Positions 5,625 through 12,141 of a stretch of DNA of 26,108 bases are shown piece by piece. Numbering within the stretch: the first letter of the stretch is position 1; each line of letters opens with the position of its first letter. A model generated the notes under the pieces. That model was given only the letters and a program-made list of their open reading frames with translations, was not told the DNA's origin and did not search any database. Location of the stretch: positions 1 to 26,108 of the forward strand of contig CAAGPW010000276.1 of assembly GCA_900771955.1 (NCBI GenBank), written 5' to 3'. Origin of the DNA: Lachnospiraceae bacterium. Lineage in GTDB: Bacteria; Bacillota; Clostridia; Lachnospirales; Lachnospiraceae. Made by a program: the position numbers and the translations under genes.

Positions 5625-8402
5625 CTATCTCGGAACCTCGACCATCTTGTAAGCTTCTACCTGATCTAATTCCTGAATCTCATTAAATCCTTCAAATACC
5701 AGACCACACTCATAGCCTGCTTTTACTTCTTTTACATCGTCTTTAAAACGTTTTAAAGATGCAAGATCTCCTTCGAAGATCTGCTCGCCCTCTCTGCTGA
5801 TACGTACCTTGCAGCCGCGTTCAAACACACCGTCCAGTACGTAGGAACCGGCGATCGTTCCGACACCGGAGGCCTTGAAAAGCTGACGGATCTCCGCATG
5901 ACCGATCACTTTTTCCTCGAAGATCGGGTCTAACATACCTTTCATGGCTGCCGCAACATCTTCGATCGCATTGTAGATAACCTTATACAGTCTCACATCA
6001 ACGCCTTCACGATCTGCCGTTGCCTTTGCCTGCGGGTCCGGTCTTACGTTAAAGCCGATGATGATCGCATTGGATGCAGATGCCAGAATCACATCAGATT
6101 CATTGATCGCACCGACACCACCGTGAATGATCTTTACAACCACTTCATCATTGGAAAGCTTGACGAGACTCTGTTTTACTGCTTCCACAGAACCCTGTAC
6201 ATCTGCTTTTACAATGATATCCAGTTCTTTTACATTGCCCGACTGAATCTGTGAGAACAGATCATCCAGTGACATTCTTGAACGTGTCTCCTCAAGCAGC
6301 TTTTCTCTGTCCTGGGATACATAGGTCTCAGAAAAGCTTCTCGCATCTTTTTCACTGTCCATTGCGATGAAAGTCTCACCCGCATCCGGAACATTGTTTA
6401 AACCAATGATCTCTACCGGAGTGGAAGGTCCGGCTTCCTTGACACGTCTTCCCTTGTCATCTACCATGGCACGCACTTTACCGTAAGCGCTTCCGCACGC
6501 GATCGGTTCACCAACTTTTAACGTACCCTTCTGTACGAGTACCGTGGCAACCGCACCTCTTCCTTTATCCAGCTTTGCCTCGATCACAACACCTCTTGCC
6601 TTGCGTTTCGGATTCGCTTTCAACTCGCATACCTCGGCGGTAAGAAGGATCATTTCAAGAAGCTGGTCGATGCCTTCTCCGGTACGTGCAGATACCGGTA
6701 CAAAGATCGTGCTTCCACCCCAGTCTTCCGGGATCAGCTCATACTCGGAAAGTTCCTGTTTTACACGTTCAATATTTGCACTCGGTTTATCGATCTTGTT
6801 GATCGCAACAATAATTTCAATTCCCGCTGCCTTTGCATGGTTGATCGCCTCGATGGTCTGCGGCATAACACCGTCGTCTGCGGCTACAACAAGGATTGCG
6901 ATATCTGTTGAGTTTGCGCCTCGCATACGCATTGCAGTAAATGCCTCATGACCCGGAGTATCCAGGAAAGTGATCGTCTGTCCGTTACAGCTTACCACGG
7001 ATGCACCAATGTGCTGCGTGATTCCACCTGCCTCACGGTCTGTCACCTTTGTGGAACGGATCGCATCGAGCAGGGATGTCTTACCATGATCGACGTGTCC
7101 CATAACACATACAACCGGCGGACGCGGAACCATTTTGCTTTCATCCTCTTCGTCCTCTTTTAAGAGCTCAGCGATCACATCGATCTTTTCTTCCGGCTCA
7201 CAGATACAGTTGAATTCCAGCGCGATCTCCTCTGCAGTGTCATAGTCCACATCCTGGTTTACAGTCACCATCTGTCCTTTTAAGAATAATTTCTTTACGA
7301 TTGCAGATGCCTGCACCTTCATCTTATCTGCAAGCTCCTTGATCGTCAGATGTTCCGGAAGTGTAATGGTCTTAATTTCTTCCTCTGCTGCTTTCTGCTG
7401 TGGAGTCTGCGGCTGCTGATTTCTCTTCTTATGTCCGCTGTGCTTTTCAAGGTTTACATAATTTTCCTGTTTCTTTCCAAGCTTATCGTGCTCCTGTTTC
7501 TTTACATTGCCTCTGCGGTTGTCCCGGGAATCGCGGCTCTCCTTACGCAGTTCTTCCGGTGCTGCCTTCACGGCATCCTTATTGAACTTTGAGATCTCCT
7601 GTTCTAATTTTCCACGATATTCTCCTCTCTGACGGTCCTGACCGTTTCTGCGGTTTCCGCCGCGGTCATTGGAAGCGCCAGGACGATTGTTTGAATAAGG
7701 TCTTCCACCGTTACGGTTTCCGTTGTCAGGACGACCGTTTCTGTCACCACGGCCTCCCTGCGGACGATCTCCGTAACTTCTCTGCTCACCGTTTCTGTTT
7801 CCCTGCGGACGGTTTCCATTTCCTGCCGGACGGTCATTCTGATAACGGTTGTTACGATTGCCCTCTGTACGTACATTTTCGCGTGCGTTTTCACGTACAT
7901 TTTCAGCCGGCTTTACGCTTTCATTTTTTGCAGCGTCATTCGGTGCACTCTGCGCTTTCAACGGCTGCTGCGGTCTTACTGCCGCATTCGGGTTCTGTGG
8001 TTTTGCTGCGCCCTGCGGACGGTTATTCCGCTGCATGCCGGTTCCCTGCGTACGATAGCCCTGCTGTCTTCTCGTTCCCATCTGCTTGCTGTTCTGCGGA
8101 TTAAACACAGCAGAAATACTCGCCTTTTTCTTAGGGCGCTCCATTGCTTTGCCCTCTGCCTTTTCTTCCGTCTTTACTTCTGTTTTGGTTTCTGCAGGCG
8201 CTGCCTGCTTCTTTTCTTCTGTTTTTTCGCTCATATCCTGTATAGTTTTTCCTTTATTTTTAAATTTATTCCGTACAATCTGCTGTGCCACCTCATCAAT
8301 GCTGCTGCTGTGACTGCTGACTGCATGTTCCGTACCGCTTAAAACATCTATAATTTCCTGGGATTTCAAGTTCAGTTCTTTTGCCAATTCATGTACTCTC
8401 AA
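5625..8402 (-). CDS. infB: Translation initiation factor IF-2
   Basis: GTPase that brings fMet-tRNA to the 30S initiation complex and promotes subunit joining. The preferred start is TTG at 8402: it places GGAGG 11 bases upstream and opens the protein on RVHELAKEL, as in relatives. An in-frame ATG at 8420 (6 residues longer) lacks a Shine-Dalgarno site but cannot be excluded. With the TTG start the protein has 925 residues: a first IF2-N domain (1-50), a long disordered Asn/Arg/Gly/Gln-rich linker (about 60-340), a second IF2-N domain (about 348-400), then the G domain with GHVDHGKT (435-442), DTPGHEAF (481-488) and NKID (535-538), and the C-terminal beta-barrel and fMet-tRNA-binding domains to EVPR. 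It sits 27 bases after ylxQ. Confidence 0.97.
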   Translation of the reverse strand: MRVHELAKELNLKSQEIIDVLSGTEHAVSSHSSSIDEVAQQIVRNKFKNKGKTIQDMSEKTEEKKQAAPAETKTEVKTEEKAEGKAMERPKKKASISAVFNPQNSKQMGTRRQQGYRTQGTGMQRNNRPQGAAKPQNPNAAVRPQQPLKAQSAPNDAAKNESVKPAENVRENARENVRTEGNRNNRYQNDRPAGNGNRPQGNRNGEQRSYGDRPQGGRGDRNGRPDNGNRNGGRPYSNNRPGASNDRGGNRRNGQDRQRGEYRGKLEQEISKFNKDAVKAAPEELRKESRDSRDNRRGNVKKQEHDKLGKKQENYVNLEKHSGHKKRNQQPQTPQQKAAEEEIKTITLPEHLTIKELADKMKVQASAIVKKLFLKGQMVTVNQDVDYDTAEEIALEFNCICEPEEKIDVIAELLKEDEEDESKMVPRPPVVCVMGHVDHGKTSLLDAIRSTKVTDREAGGITQHIGASVVSCNGQTITFLDTPGHEAFTAMRMRGANSTDIAILVVAADDGVMPQTIEAINHAKAAGIEIIVAINKIDKPSANIERVKQELSEYELIPEDWGGSTIFVPVSARTGEGIDQLLEMILLTAEVCELKANPKRKARGVVIEAKLDKGRGAVATVLVQKGTLKVGEPIACGSAYGKVRAMVDDKGRRVKEAGPSTPVEIIGLNNVPDAGETFIAMDSEKDARSFSETYVSQDREKLLEETRSRMSLDDLFSQIQSGNVKELDIIVKADVQGSVEAVKQSLVKLSNDEVVVKIIHGGVGAINESDVILASASNAIIIGFNVRPDPQAKATADREGVDVRLYKVIYNAIEDVAAAMKGMLDPIFEEKVIGHAEIRQLFKASGVGTIAGSYVLDGVFERGCKVRISREGEQIFEGDLASLKRFKDDVKEVKAGYECGLVFEGFNEIQELDQVEAYKMVEVPR

Positions 8403-8429
8403 TATTAACTCTACCTCCATATTCAGTTG

Positions 8430-8738
8430 TTAGTTCAAATCCATCTGTTTCTTCAATGTATCTGCAATTCCTTCGTTCGTCACCGCCAGGGAAGCACGAA
8501 ACTCCTTTCCTATGTGATGTCCAAGTTCCTCTTTCGTTCCATATACCGCATACGGGATCTGGCGGAATTCACACATATTTTCAAACTTTTTTTTCGTATT
8601 ATCCGATGCATCTTCCGCTACAATGACCAGCGCTGCCCTGCCACTCTTCACTGCATTCTCCGTACAGAATTCACCGCTCTGTACACTGCCTGCCTTCTCT
8701 GCAATGCCAAGCATTGACAATACTCTATCTGGTTTCAA
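8430..8738 (-). CDS. ylxQ: L7Ae-family RNA-binding protein YlxQ
   Basis: Small protein of the L7Ae/L30e family, whose members bind kink-turn RNA; it is not an essential ribosomal protein in Bacillus. The 102-residue product has the family pattern: MLGIAEKAGSVQSGEFCTENAVKSG, then LVIVAEDASDNTKKKF and a C-terminal half ending HHIGKEFRASLAVTNEGIADTLKK. The start is a TTG at 8738, inside the last codons of ylxR (14-base overlap), with a GGAGGAG site about 10-12 bases upstream; no ATG start gives the full N-terminus. It belongs to the conserved nusA-ylxR-ylxQ-infB order. Specific RNA target unknown. Confidence 0.9.
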   Translation of the reverse strand: MKPDRVLSMLGIAEKAGSVQSGEFCTENAVKSGRAALVIVAEDASDNTKKKFENMCEFRQIPYAVYGTKEELGHHIGKEFRASLAVTNEGIADTLKKQMDLN

Positions 8739-9000
8739 TGTGTTCCATCTCCTCCTGCAGTTTTCCGTATATTTCTTCCGGTATGACCGTTTTCAGTGAA
8801 CGCTCCAGCCCTTTGCTCTTTTTTGCTTTTTTCATACATTCCGCTGATCTGCAAAGATAAGCTCCTCTTCCGTTCTTCTTTCCGGTCTCATCCAGCACGA
8901 TCTCGTTTTCTGCGGTCTTCAAGACGCGGATCAGTTCGCGCTTTTCCTTCATCTCGCCACAGCCAACACACTGGCGCATTGGAATCTTTTTATTCGTCAT
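8725..9000 (-). CDS. ylxR: YlxR/RnpM-type nucleic acid-binding protein
   Basis: Small protein of the YlxR family, reported in Bacillus subtilis as RnpM, a binder and modulator of RNase P; that function here is by family only. The 91-residue product carries the signature PMRQCVGCGEMKEKREL (7-23) and the basic loop GRGAYLCRSAECMKKAKK (about 45-62). The ATG at 9000 is chosen because the protein then starts MTNKKIPMRQC, like other members; it overlaps the nusA stop by 11 bases. In-frame ATGs at 9012 and 9021 lie deeper in nusA and would add 4 or 7 residues. No strong Shine-Dalgarno is visible, which fits reinitiation after nusA. Confidence 0.92.
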   Translation of the reverse strand: MTNKKIPMRQCVGCGEMKEKRELIRVLKTAENEIVLDETGKKNGRGAYLCRSAECMKKAKKSKGLERSLKTVIPEEIYGKLQEEMEHIETR

Positions 9001-10189
9001 AGTTTTCTTCATTTCCCTCATGGCTTTCTTCCGGTTCCGTTACGGCTTCCCCATCGGTATATTCGCCGTCTTCATAACCTTCGCCATCATAATCTTCTTC
9101 GTAATCTTCATCCTCATAGTCATTGACATAATCCATGAAGTCACCGGACTCTCTTGCCTGTGTCTCACTCTTGATATCAATCTTAAATCCGGTAAGTCTT
9201 GCCGCAAGTCTTGCATTCTGTCCTTCTTTGCCGATTGCAAGGGATAACTGGTAATCCGGCACTACAACTTTTGCCGTCTTTTCCTCATCATCTGCAATAA
9301 CGGAAATTACTTTTGCCGGGCTCAATGCATTTTCAATTAACATTGCCGGGTTTTCATTCCAGTTGATGATGTCGATCTTCTCTCCGCGCAGTTCATTCAC
9401 GATCGCATTGACACGGGCTCCGTTCATACCGACACATGCACCGACCGGATCTACATCAGGATCGTTGGACCATACAGCGATCTTGGTCCTGCTTCCGGCT
9501 TCCCTCGCAATGCTCTTGATTTCAACAATACCGTCCTTTACTTCGGTAACTTCTGATTCAAACAGACGTTTTACCAGTTCCGGATGTGTTCTGGAAACCA
9601 GGATCTTTGGTCCCTTCGGTGTTGCTTTTACTTCCAGGATATATACCTTGATACGCTCGGTTGGCTGGAATACCTCTCCTTTTACCTGTTCATTCTCAGT
9701 AAGGATCGCATCGGCACGGCCAAGGTTGATGCTTACGTTCTTTCCGACATAGCGCTGTACGATTCCGGTCACTACGTCCTTTTCCATGCTGTAATACTGG
9801 CTGTACAGTACCTTTCTTTCTTCTTCACGGATCTTCTGTAAAATAACATTCTTTGCATTCTGTGTTGCAATACGTCCGAATTCCTTGGATTTTACTTCCA
9901 CATTTACAATATCGCCCAGTTCATATTTGGAATCTTCCATTTTTGCATTTGCAAGACTGATTTCGGTACATGGATCTTCTACCTGCTCCACTACTGTCTT
10001 TTCCTGAAATACATGATATTCACAGGTCTCCGGATTCATGTTCACCTTAACGTTGTCCGATTTCCCAAAATGGTTCTTGCACGCGGTGATCAGTGAATTT
10101 TCAATCGCCTCAAGCAGGGTATCCTTCGGAATGTTCTTTTCCTTTTCCAGTATATTTAACGCCTCTAATAACTCATTGTTACTGCTCAT
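8990..10189 (-). CDS. nusA: Transcription termination/antitermination factor NusA
   Basis: Binds RNA polymerase and nascent RNA and affects pausing, intrinsic termination and antitermination. The 399-residue protein has the N-terminal polymerase-binding domain (1-130), an S1 domain (about 135-200), KH1 (about 230-300, with DPVGACVGMNGARVNAI and GEKIDIINW), and KH2 (about 300-345, with LAIGKEGQNARLAARLTGFKIDI). A very acidic Asp/Glu/Tyr-rich tail covers 353-399 and replaces the acidic repeats of proteobacterial NusA. The ATG at 10189 has AGGAGG 10 bases upstream and follows rimP by 38 bases. Standard Firmicute length apart from the tail. Confidence 0.97.
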   Translation of the reverse strand: MSSNNELLEALNILEKEKNIPKDTLLEAIENSLITACKNHFGKSDNVKVNMNPETCEYHVFQEKTVVEQVEDPCTEISLANAKMEDSKYELGDIVNVEVKSKEFGRIATQNAKNVILQKIREEERKVLYSQYYSMEKDVVTGIVQRYVGKNVSINLGRADAILTENEQVKGEVFQPTERIKVYILEVKATPKGPKILVSRTHPELVKRLFESEVTEVKDGIVEIKSIAREAGSRTKIAVWSNDPDVDPVGACVGMNGARVNAIVNELRGEKIDIINWNENPAMLIENALSPAKVISVIADDEEKTAKVVVPDYQLSLAIGKEGQNARLAARLTGFKIDIKSETQARESGDFMDYVNDYEDEDYEEDYDGEGYEDGEYTDGEAVTEPEESHEGNEENYDE

Positions 10190-10227
10190 TTTTCTTTATC
10201 CTCCTAATTTTTCTTTGTTATTGTACG

Positions 10228-10695
10228 CTAAAAATCAAATGCCAATCGAATCAGTGCGATGTCGGATTTCGCAAATTTCATTTCTTCTCCGTCATCTTTT
10301 GTAATCGTGACCGAACCTGAATCATATGCACTCAGTACCCCGTAAAATTCCTTTTCGTGGTTGATTGCACGGTAAGTACGGATCTCAAGCTGTTTTCCCA
10401 TACTTCTTGCATAATCCTTTTCTTTTTTGAGTGGTCTTCCAAGCCCCGGGGAACTCACTTCAAAAACATAAGAGCCTTCAATGTAGTCTTCCTGATCCAG
10501 CAGTTCATTCATACGGCGGCTGACATCCTCACAGTCATTCACCGTGATTCCGCCTTCCTTGTCAATGTACGCCCGAAGATACCAGGTTCCGCCTTCCTTC
10601 ACATACTCCACATCCACCAGTTCAAAATGAAATTCTTCCAGGATCGGCAGAATCAGTTCCTCTGTCCTTTGTTCGTAACTCTCTCTCTGTGTCAT
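10228..10695 (-). CDS. rimP: Ribosome maturation factor RimP
   Basis: Needed for proper 30S subunit assembly; binds free 30S particles. The 155-residue product has the typical length and the family blocks FELVDVEYVKEGGTWYLRAYID, ITVNDCEDVSRRMNELLD, and YVFEVSSPGLGRPLK, followed by a C-terminal SH3-like domain. The ATG at 10695 (MTQRESYEQ) is preferred: the region upstream in the same frame encodes leader hairpin DNA rather than protein-like sequence, and a GGTGAG site lies 4 bases before this ATG. It is first in the rimP-nusA-ylxR-ylxQ-infB run and has its own promoter at 10816-10844 and a leader of about 114 bases. Confidence 0.95.
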   Translation of the reverse strand: MTQRESYEQRTEELILPILEEFHFELVDVEYVKEGGTWYLRAYIDKEGGITVNDCEDVSRRMNELLDQEDYIEGSYVFEVSSPGLGRPLKKEKDYARSMGKQLEIRTYRAINHEKEFYGVLSAYDSGSVTITKDDGEEMKFAKSDIALIRLAFDF

Positions 10696-10759
10696 TCTCT
10701 CACCATCCTTTTTTGACCTGTTTTGGTTTGTTTTTCTTTTAACTGCACATAAACGTGAA

Positions 10760-10788
10760 TTGAGAGTGGACGAAACGCCCACTCTCAA
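10760..10788 (-). promoter_or_regulatory. Stable hairpin in the rimP-nusA-infB operon leader
   Basis: On the minus strand 10788-10776 pairs with 10772-10760: 13 consecutive base pairs, one of them G-U, with a UUU loop. It begins about 20 bases after the predicted start of transcription and 64 bases before the rimP ATG. No T-tract follows, so it does not look like a terminator. A second small hairpin (CACG-UUUA-UGUG) follows within a few bases. Its role is unknown; mRNA protection, RNase processing or protein binding are all possible. Confidence 0.65.
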
Positions 10789-10815
10789 AGTAATAATCAT
10801 CATGCTATCATATTT

Positions 10816-10844
10816 ACTATAACACTTTCATTTTTAAGATGCAA
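10816..10844 (-). promoter_or_regulatory. Promoter of the rimP-nusA-infB operon
   Basis: On the minus strand TTGCAT (10844-10839), a 17-base spacer and TATAGT (10821-10816). The start site should be near 10809. It lies just after the tRNA-Glu terminator and has nearly the same hexamers as the tRNA promoter. Confidence 0.7.
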
Positions 10845-10881
10845 CCTTAATTTGTAAAACAATAGCTGTATCTTTCTTTAT

Positions 10882-10914
10882 GAAAGAAAAAAGCACTGTA
10901 AAACTTACAGTACT
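10882..10914 (-). terminator. Rho-independent terminator after tRNA-Glu
   Basis: On the minus strand a 10-bp stem (AGTACTGTAA with TTACAGTGCT, 10914-10905 with 10901-10892, one G-U pair) has a 3-base loop and runs into TTTTTTCTTTC. It starts 29 bases after the tRNA 3' end. Confidence 0.85.
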
Positions 10915-10943
10915 TCTCTGGGTTGGGCTGTTAAAACAGTCAG

Positions 10944-11015
10944 CAGTTCGTACGGGAATCGAACCCGTGATTCCGCCGTGAGAGGGCGGCGTCTTAACCG
11001 CTTGACCAACGAACC
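10944..11015 (-). tRNA. tRNA-Glu, anticodon CTC
   Basis: A complete 72-base cloverleaf on the minus strand. The acceptor stem GGTTCGT pairs with ACGAACT (first pair G-U), the anticodon stem is CCGCC/GGCGG, and the loop CTCTCAC has anticodon CTC, which reads GAG. The T arm is ACGGG-TTCGATT-CCCGT, and the discriminator base is G, as usual for tRNA-Glu. The terminal CCA is not encoded (CTG follows), so it must be added by the CCA enzyme. It has its own promoter and terminator and lies just upstream of the rimP operon. Confidence 0.97.
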
Positions 11016-11022
11016 GTGTATT

Positions 11023-11051
11023 ACTATACCATACGATTTTTCAGATTGCAA
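11023..11051 (-). promoter_or_regulatory. tRNA-Glu promoter
   Basis: On the minus strand TTGCAA (11051-11046), a 17-base spacer and TATAGT (11028-11023), ending 8 bases before the mature tRNA 5' end, so the primary transcript has almost no 5' leader. Upstream of it (11052-11100) the DNA is an A/T tract with repeated TTTTTTTATA units, which could act as an UP element. Confidence 0.8.
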
Positions 11052-11118
11052 TACTTTTTTTCAATTTTTTTATATTTTTTTATATTTTTTTTGAAAACCT
11101 TTTTCTTTCCGGGATTTG

Positions 11119-11127
11119 TGCTAAAAT
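11119..11127 (+). promoter_or_regulatory. Possible extended -10 promoter of the PHP gene
   Basis: TG-C-TAAAAT on the plus strand is an extended -10 type element about 60 bases before the PHP gene ATG. No good -35 lies at the right distance; a TTGAAA further upstream would need a spacer of about 25 bases. Low-confidence call made because this gene must start its own transcript. Confidence 0.35.
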
Positions 11128-11187
11128 AAATATAAAATAATTGTAACCTGACGATTTGATTTCGCTATAGAAAGGATTTATTTCATT

Positions 11188-12051
11188 ATGGATAACCGTA
11201 TTGTTGACCTGCATGTGCACTCCACCGAGTCAGACGGCACGTTCACACCGGAAGAACTCGTCGCAGAAGCACTTCGCGCACAGCTTGCCGCCTTTGCACT
11301 GACCGACCATGACACAACAGGTGGCATTGCCCGCGTAAAGGCTGCCGCAAAAGGAACCGGGCTTTTGGTCATTCCCGGCATTGAGCTTTCCTGTTACAAC
11401 AACGATCATGAGGTTCATATGGTCGGGCTTTTTCTCAATGAAAAGGACTCTGCTTTTCAGGAAAGCTTAAAAGCCATCCAGGATTCCCGCGATGAGCGCA
11501 ACCGAAAAATGATCGACCGGCTGCGTGAGGAAGCCGGCTTTGACATCTCCGTTTTAGCACTTCAGACATATTTCCCTGATTCTATTTTGACCCGGGCACA
11601 CATTGCCCGCTATCTCTATGATAAAAAGCAGATCCCTGATCTTGGTGTTGCCTTCCAGAAATACATTGGCGACCACTGCCCTTACTATGTCCCACGCGAA
11701 AAAATAACACCTGTTCAGGCGATTGAACTGATCCATTCCGCCGGTGGGCTCGCTATCCTTGCCCATCCGCTGCTCTACCATCTAAGCAGTGCACGTCTAA
11801 AGCAGCTTATGACAGATTTAAAAGCGCATGGCCTGGATGGAGTGGAGGCAATCTACTCCACCTACACGACCGGCGAGGAACGCCAGATGAAGCAGCTTGC
11901 TGCTGAACTCGACCTTGCTGTTTCCGGCGGTTCTGATTTTCATGGTGCAAATAAGCCAACGATCCGTCTCGGTGTCGGCAAAGGCAGTCTTCATGTTCCC
12001 TATTCCATCCTGGAAAACCTGATGCTGTTAAAAGAGCGCAATTCGGATTAA
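11188..12051 (+). CDS. PHP-family phosphoesterase, RNase AM / YciV (TrpH) type
   Basis: Metal-dependent phosphoesterase of the polymerase-and-histidinol-phosphatase fold. E. coli YciV (RNase AM) of this family trims RNA from the 5' end and removes 3' phosphates from 3',5'-bisphosphonucleotides. The 287-residue protein has all PHP metal ligands: DLHVHS (7-12), LTDHDT (38-43), PGIELS (63-68), His138 in RAHIARYL, AHPL (192-195) and GGSDFHG (247-253). The start MDNRIVDLHVHS is fixed by the first motif; the Shine-Dalgarno (AAGGA) is 11 bases away and weak. It is the only plus-strand gene in the window and converges on ppk through a shared terminator. The exact substrate in this organism is not known. 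Confidence 0.9.
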   Translation: MDNRIVDLHVHSTESDGTFTPEELVAEALRAQLAAFALTDHDTTGGIARVKAAAKGTGLLVIPGIELSCYNNDHEVHMVGLFLNEKDSAFQESLKAIQDSRDERNRKMIDRLREEAGFDISVLALQTYFPDSILTRAHIARYLYDKKQIPDLGVAFQKYIGDHCPYYVPREKITPVQAIELIHSAGGLAILAHPLLYHLSSARLKQLMTDLKAHGLDGVEAIYSTYTTGEERQMKQLAAELDLAVSGGSDFHGANKPTIRLGVGKGSLHVPYSILENLMLLKERNSD

Positions 12052-12055
12052 GATC

Positions 12056-12119
12056 AAAAAAAGAAGCGGTAACACGTAAGGTTGGTTCTTCCCGCGTTCC
12101 GCTCCTTTTTTTCTTTTGT
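12056..12119. terminator. Bidirectional terminator between the PHP gene and ppk
   Basis: A stem built of AGCGG/CCGCT (12065-12069 with 12099-12103) continues through AACACG/CGCGTT with one bulge and one mismatch. Seven A residues (12056-12062) flank it on one side and a long T run (12106-12119) on the other, so it can end transcripts of the plus-strand PHP gene and of the minus-strand ppk operon. It fills most of the 90-base gap between the two stop codons. Confidence 0.75.
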
Positions 12120-12141
12120 TTCTCCGTTAACCCGGTATCTC

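Noticed and set aside
7589..8104. Plus-strand open frame of 171 codons opposite infB
   Set aside because: It is a mirror of the low-complexity IF2 linker codons, rich in Phe, His and Cys, with no ribosome site or family resemblance.
10696..10803. 36-residue N-terminal extension of RimP
   Set aside because: The extra codons are the leader hairpin DNA, unlike any RimP N-terminus, and the family length fits the ATG at 10695.
11052..11100. Repeated TTTTTTTATA units as a tandem repeat or origin-like element
   Set aside because: A short A/T-rich tract between divergent promoters; no DnaA boxes or longer repeat structure seen.
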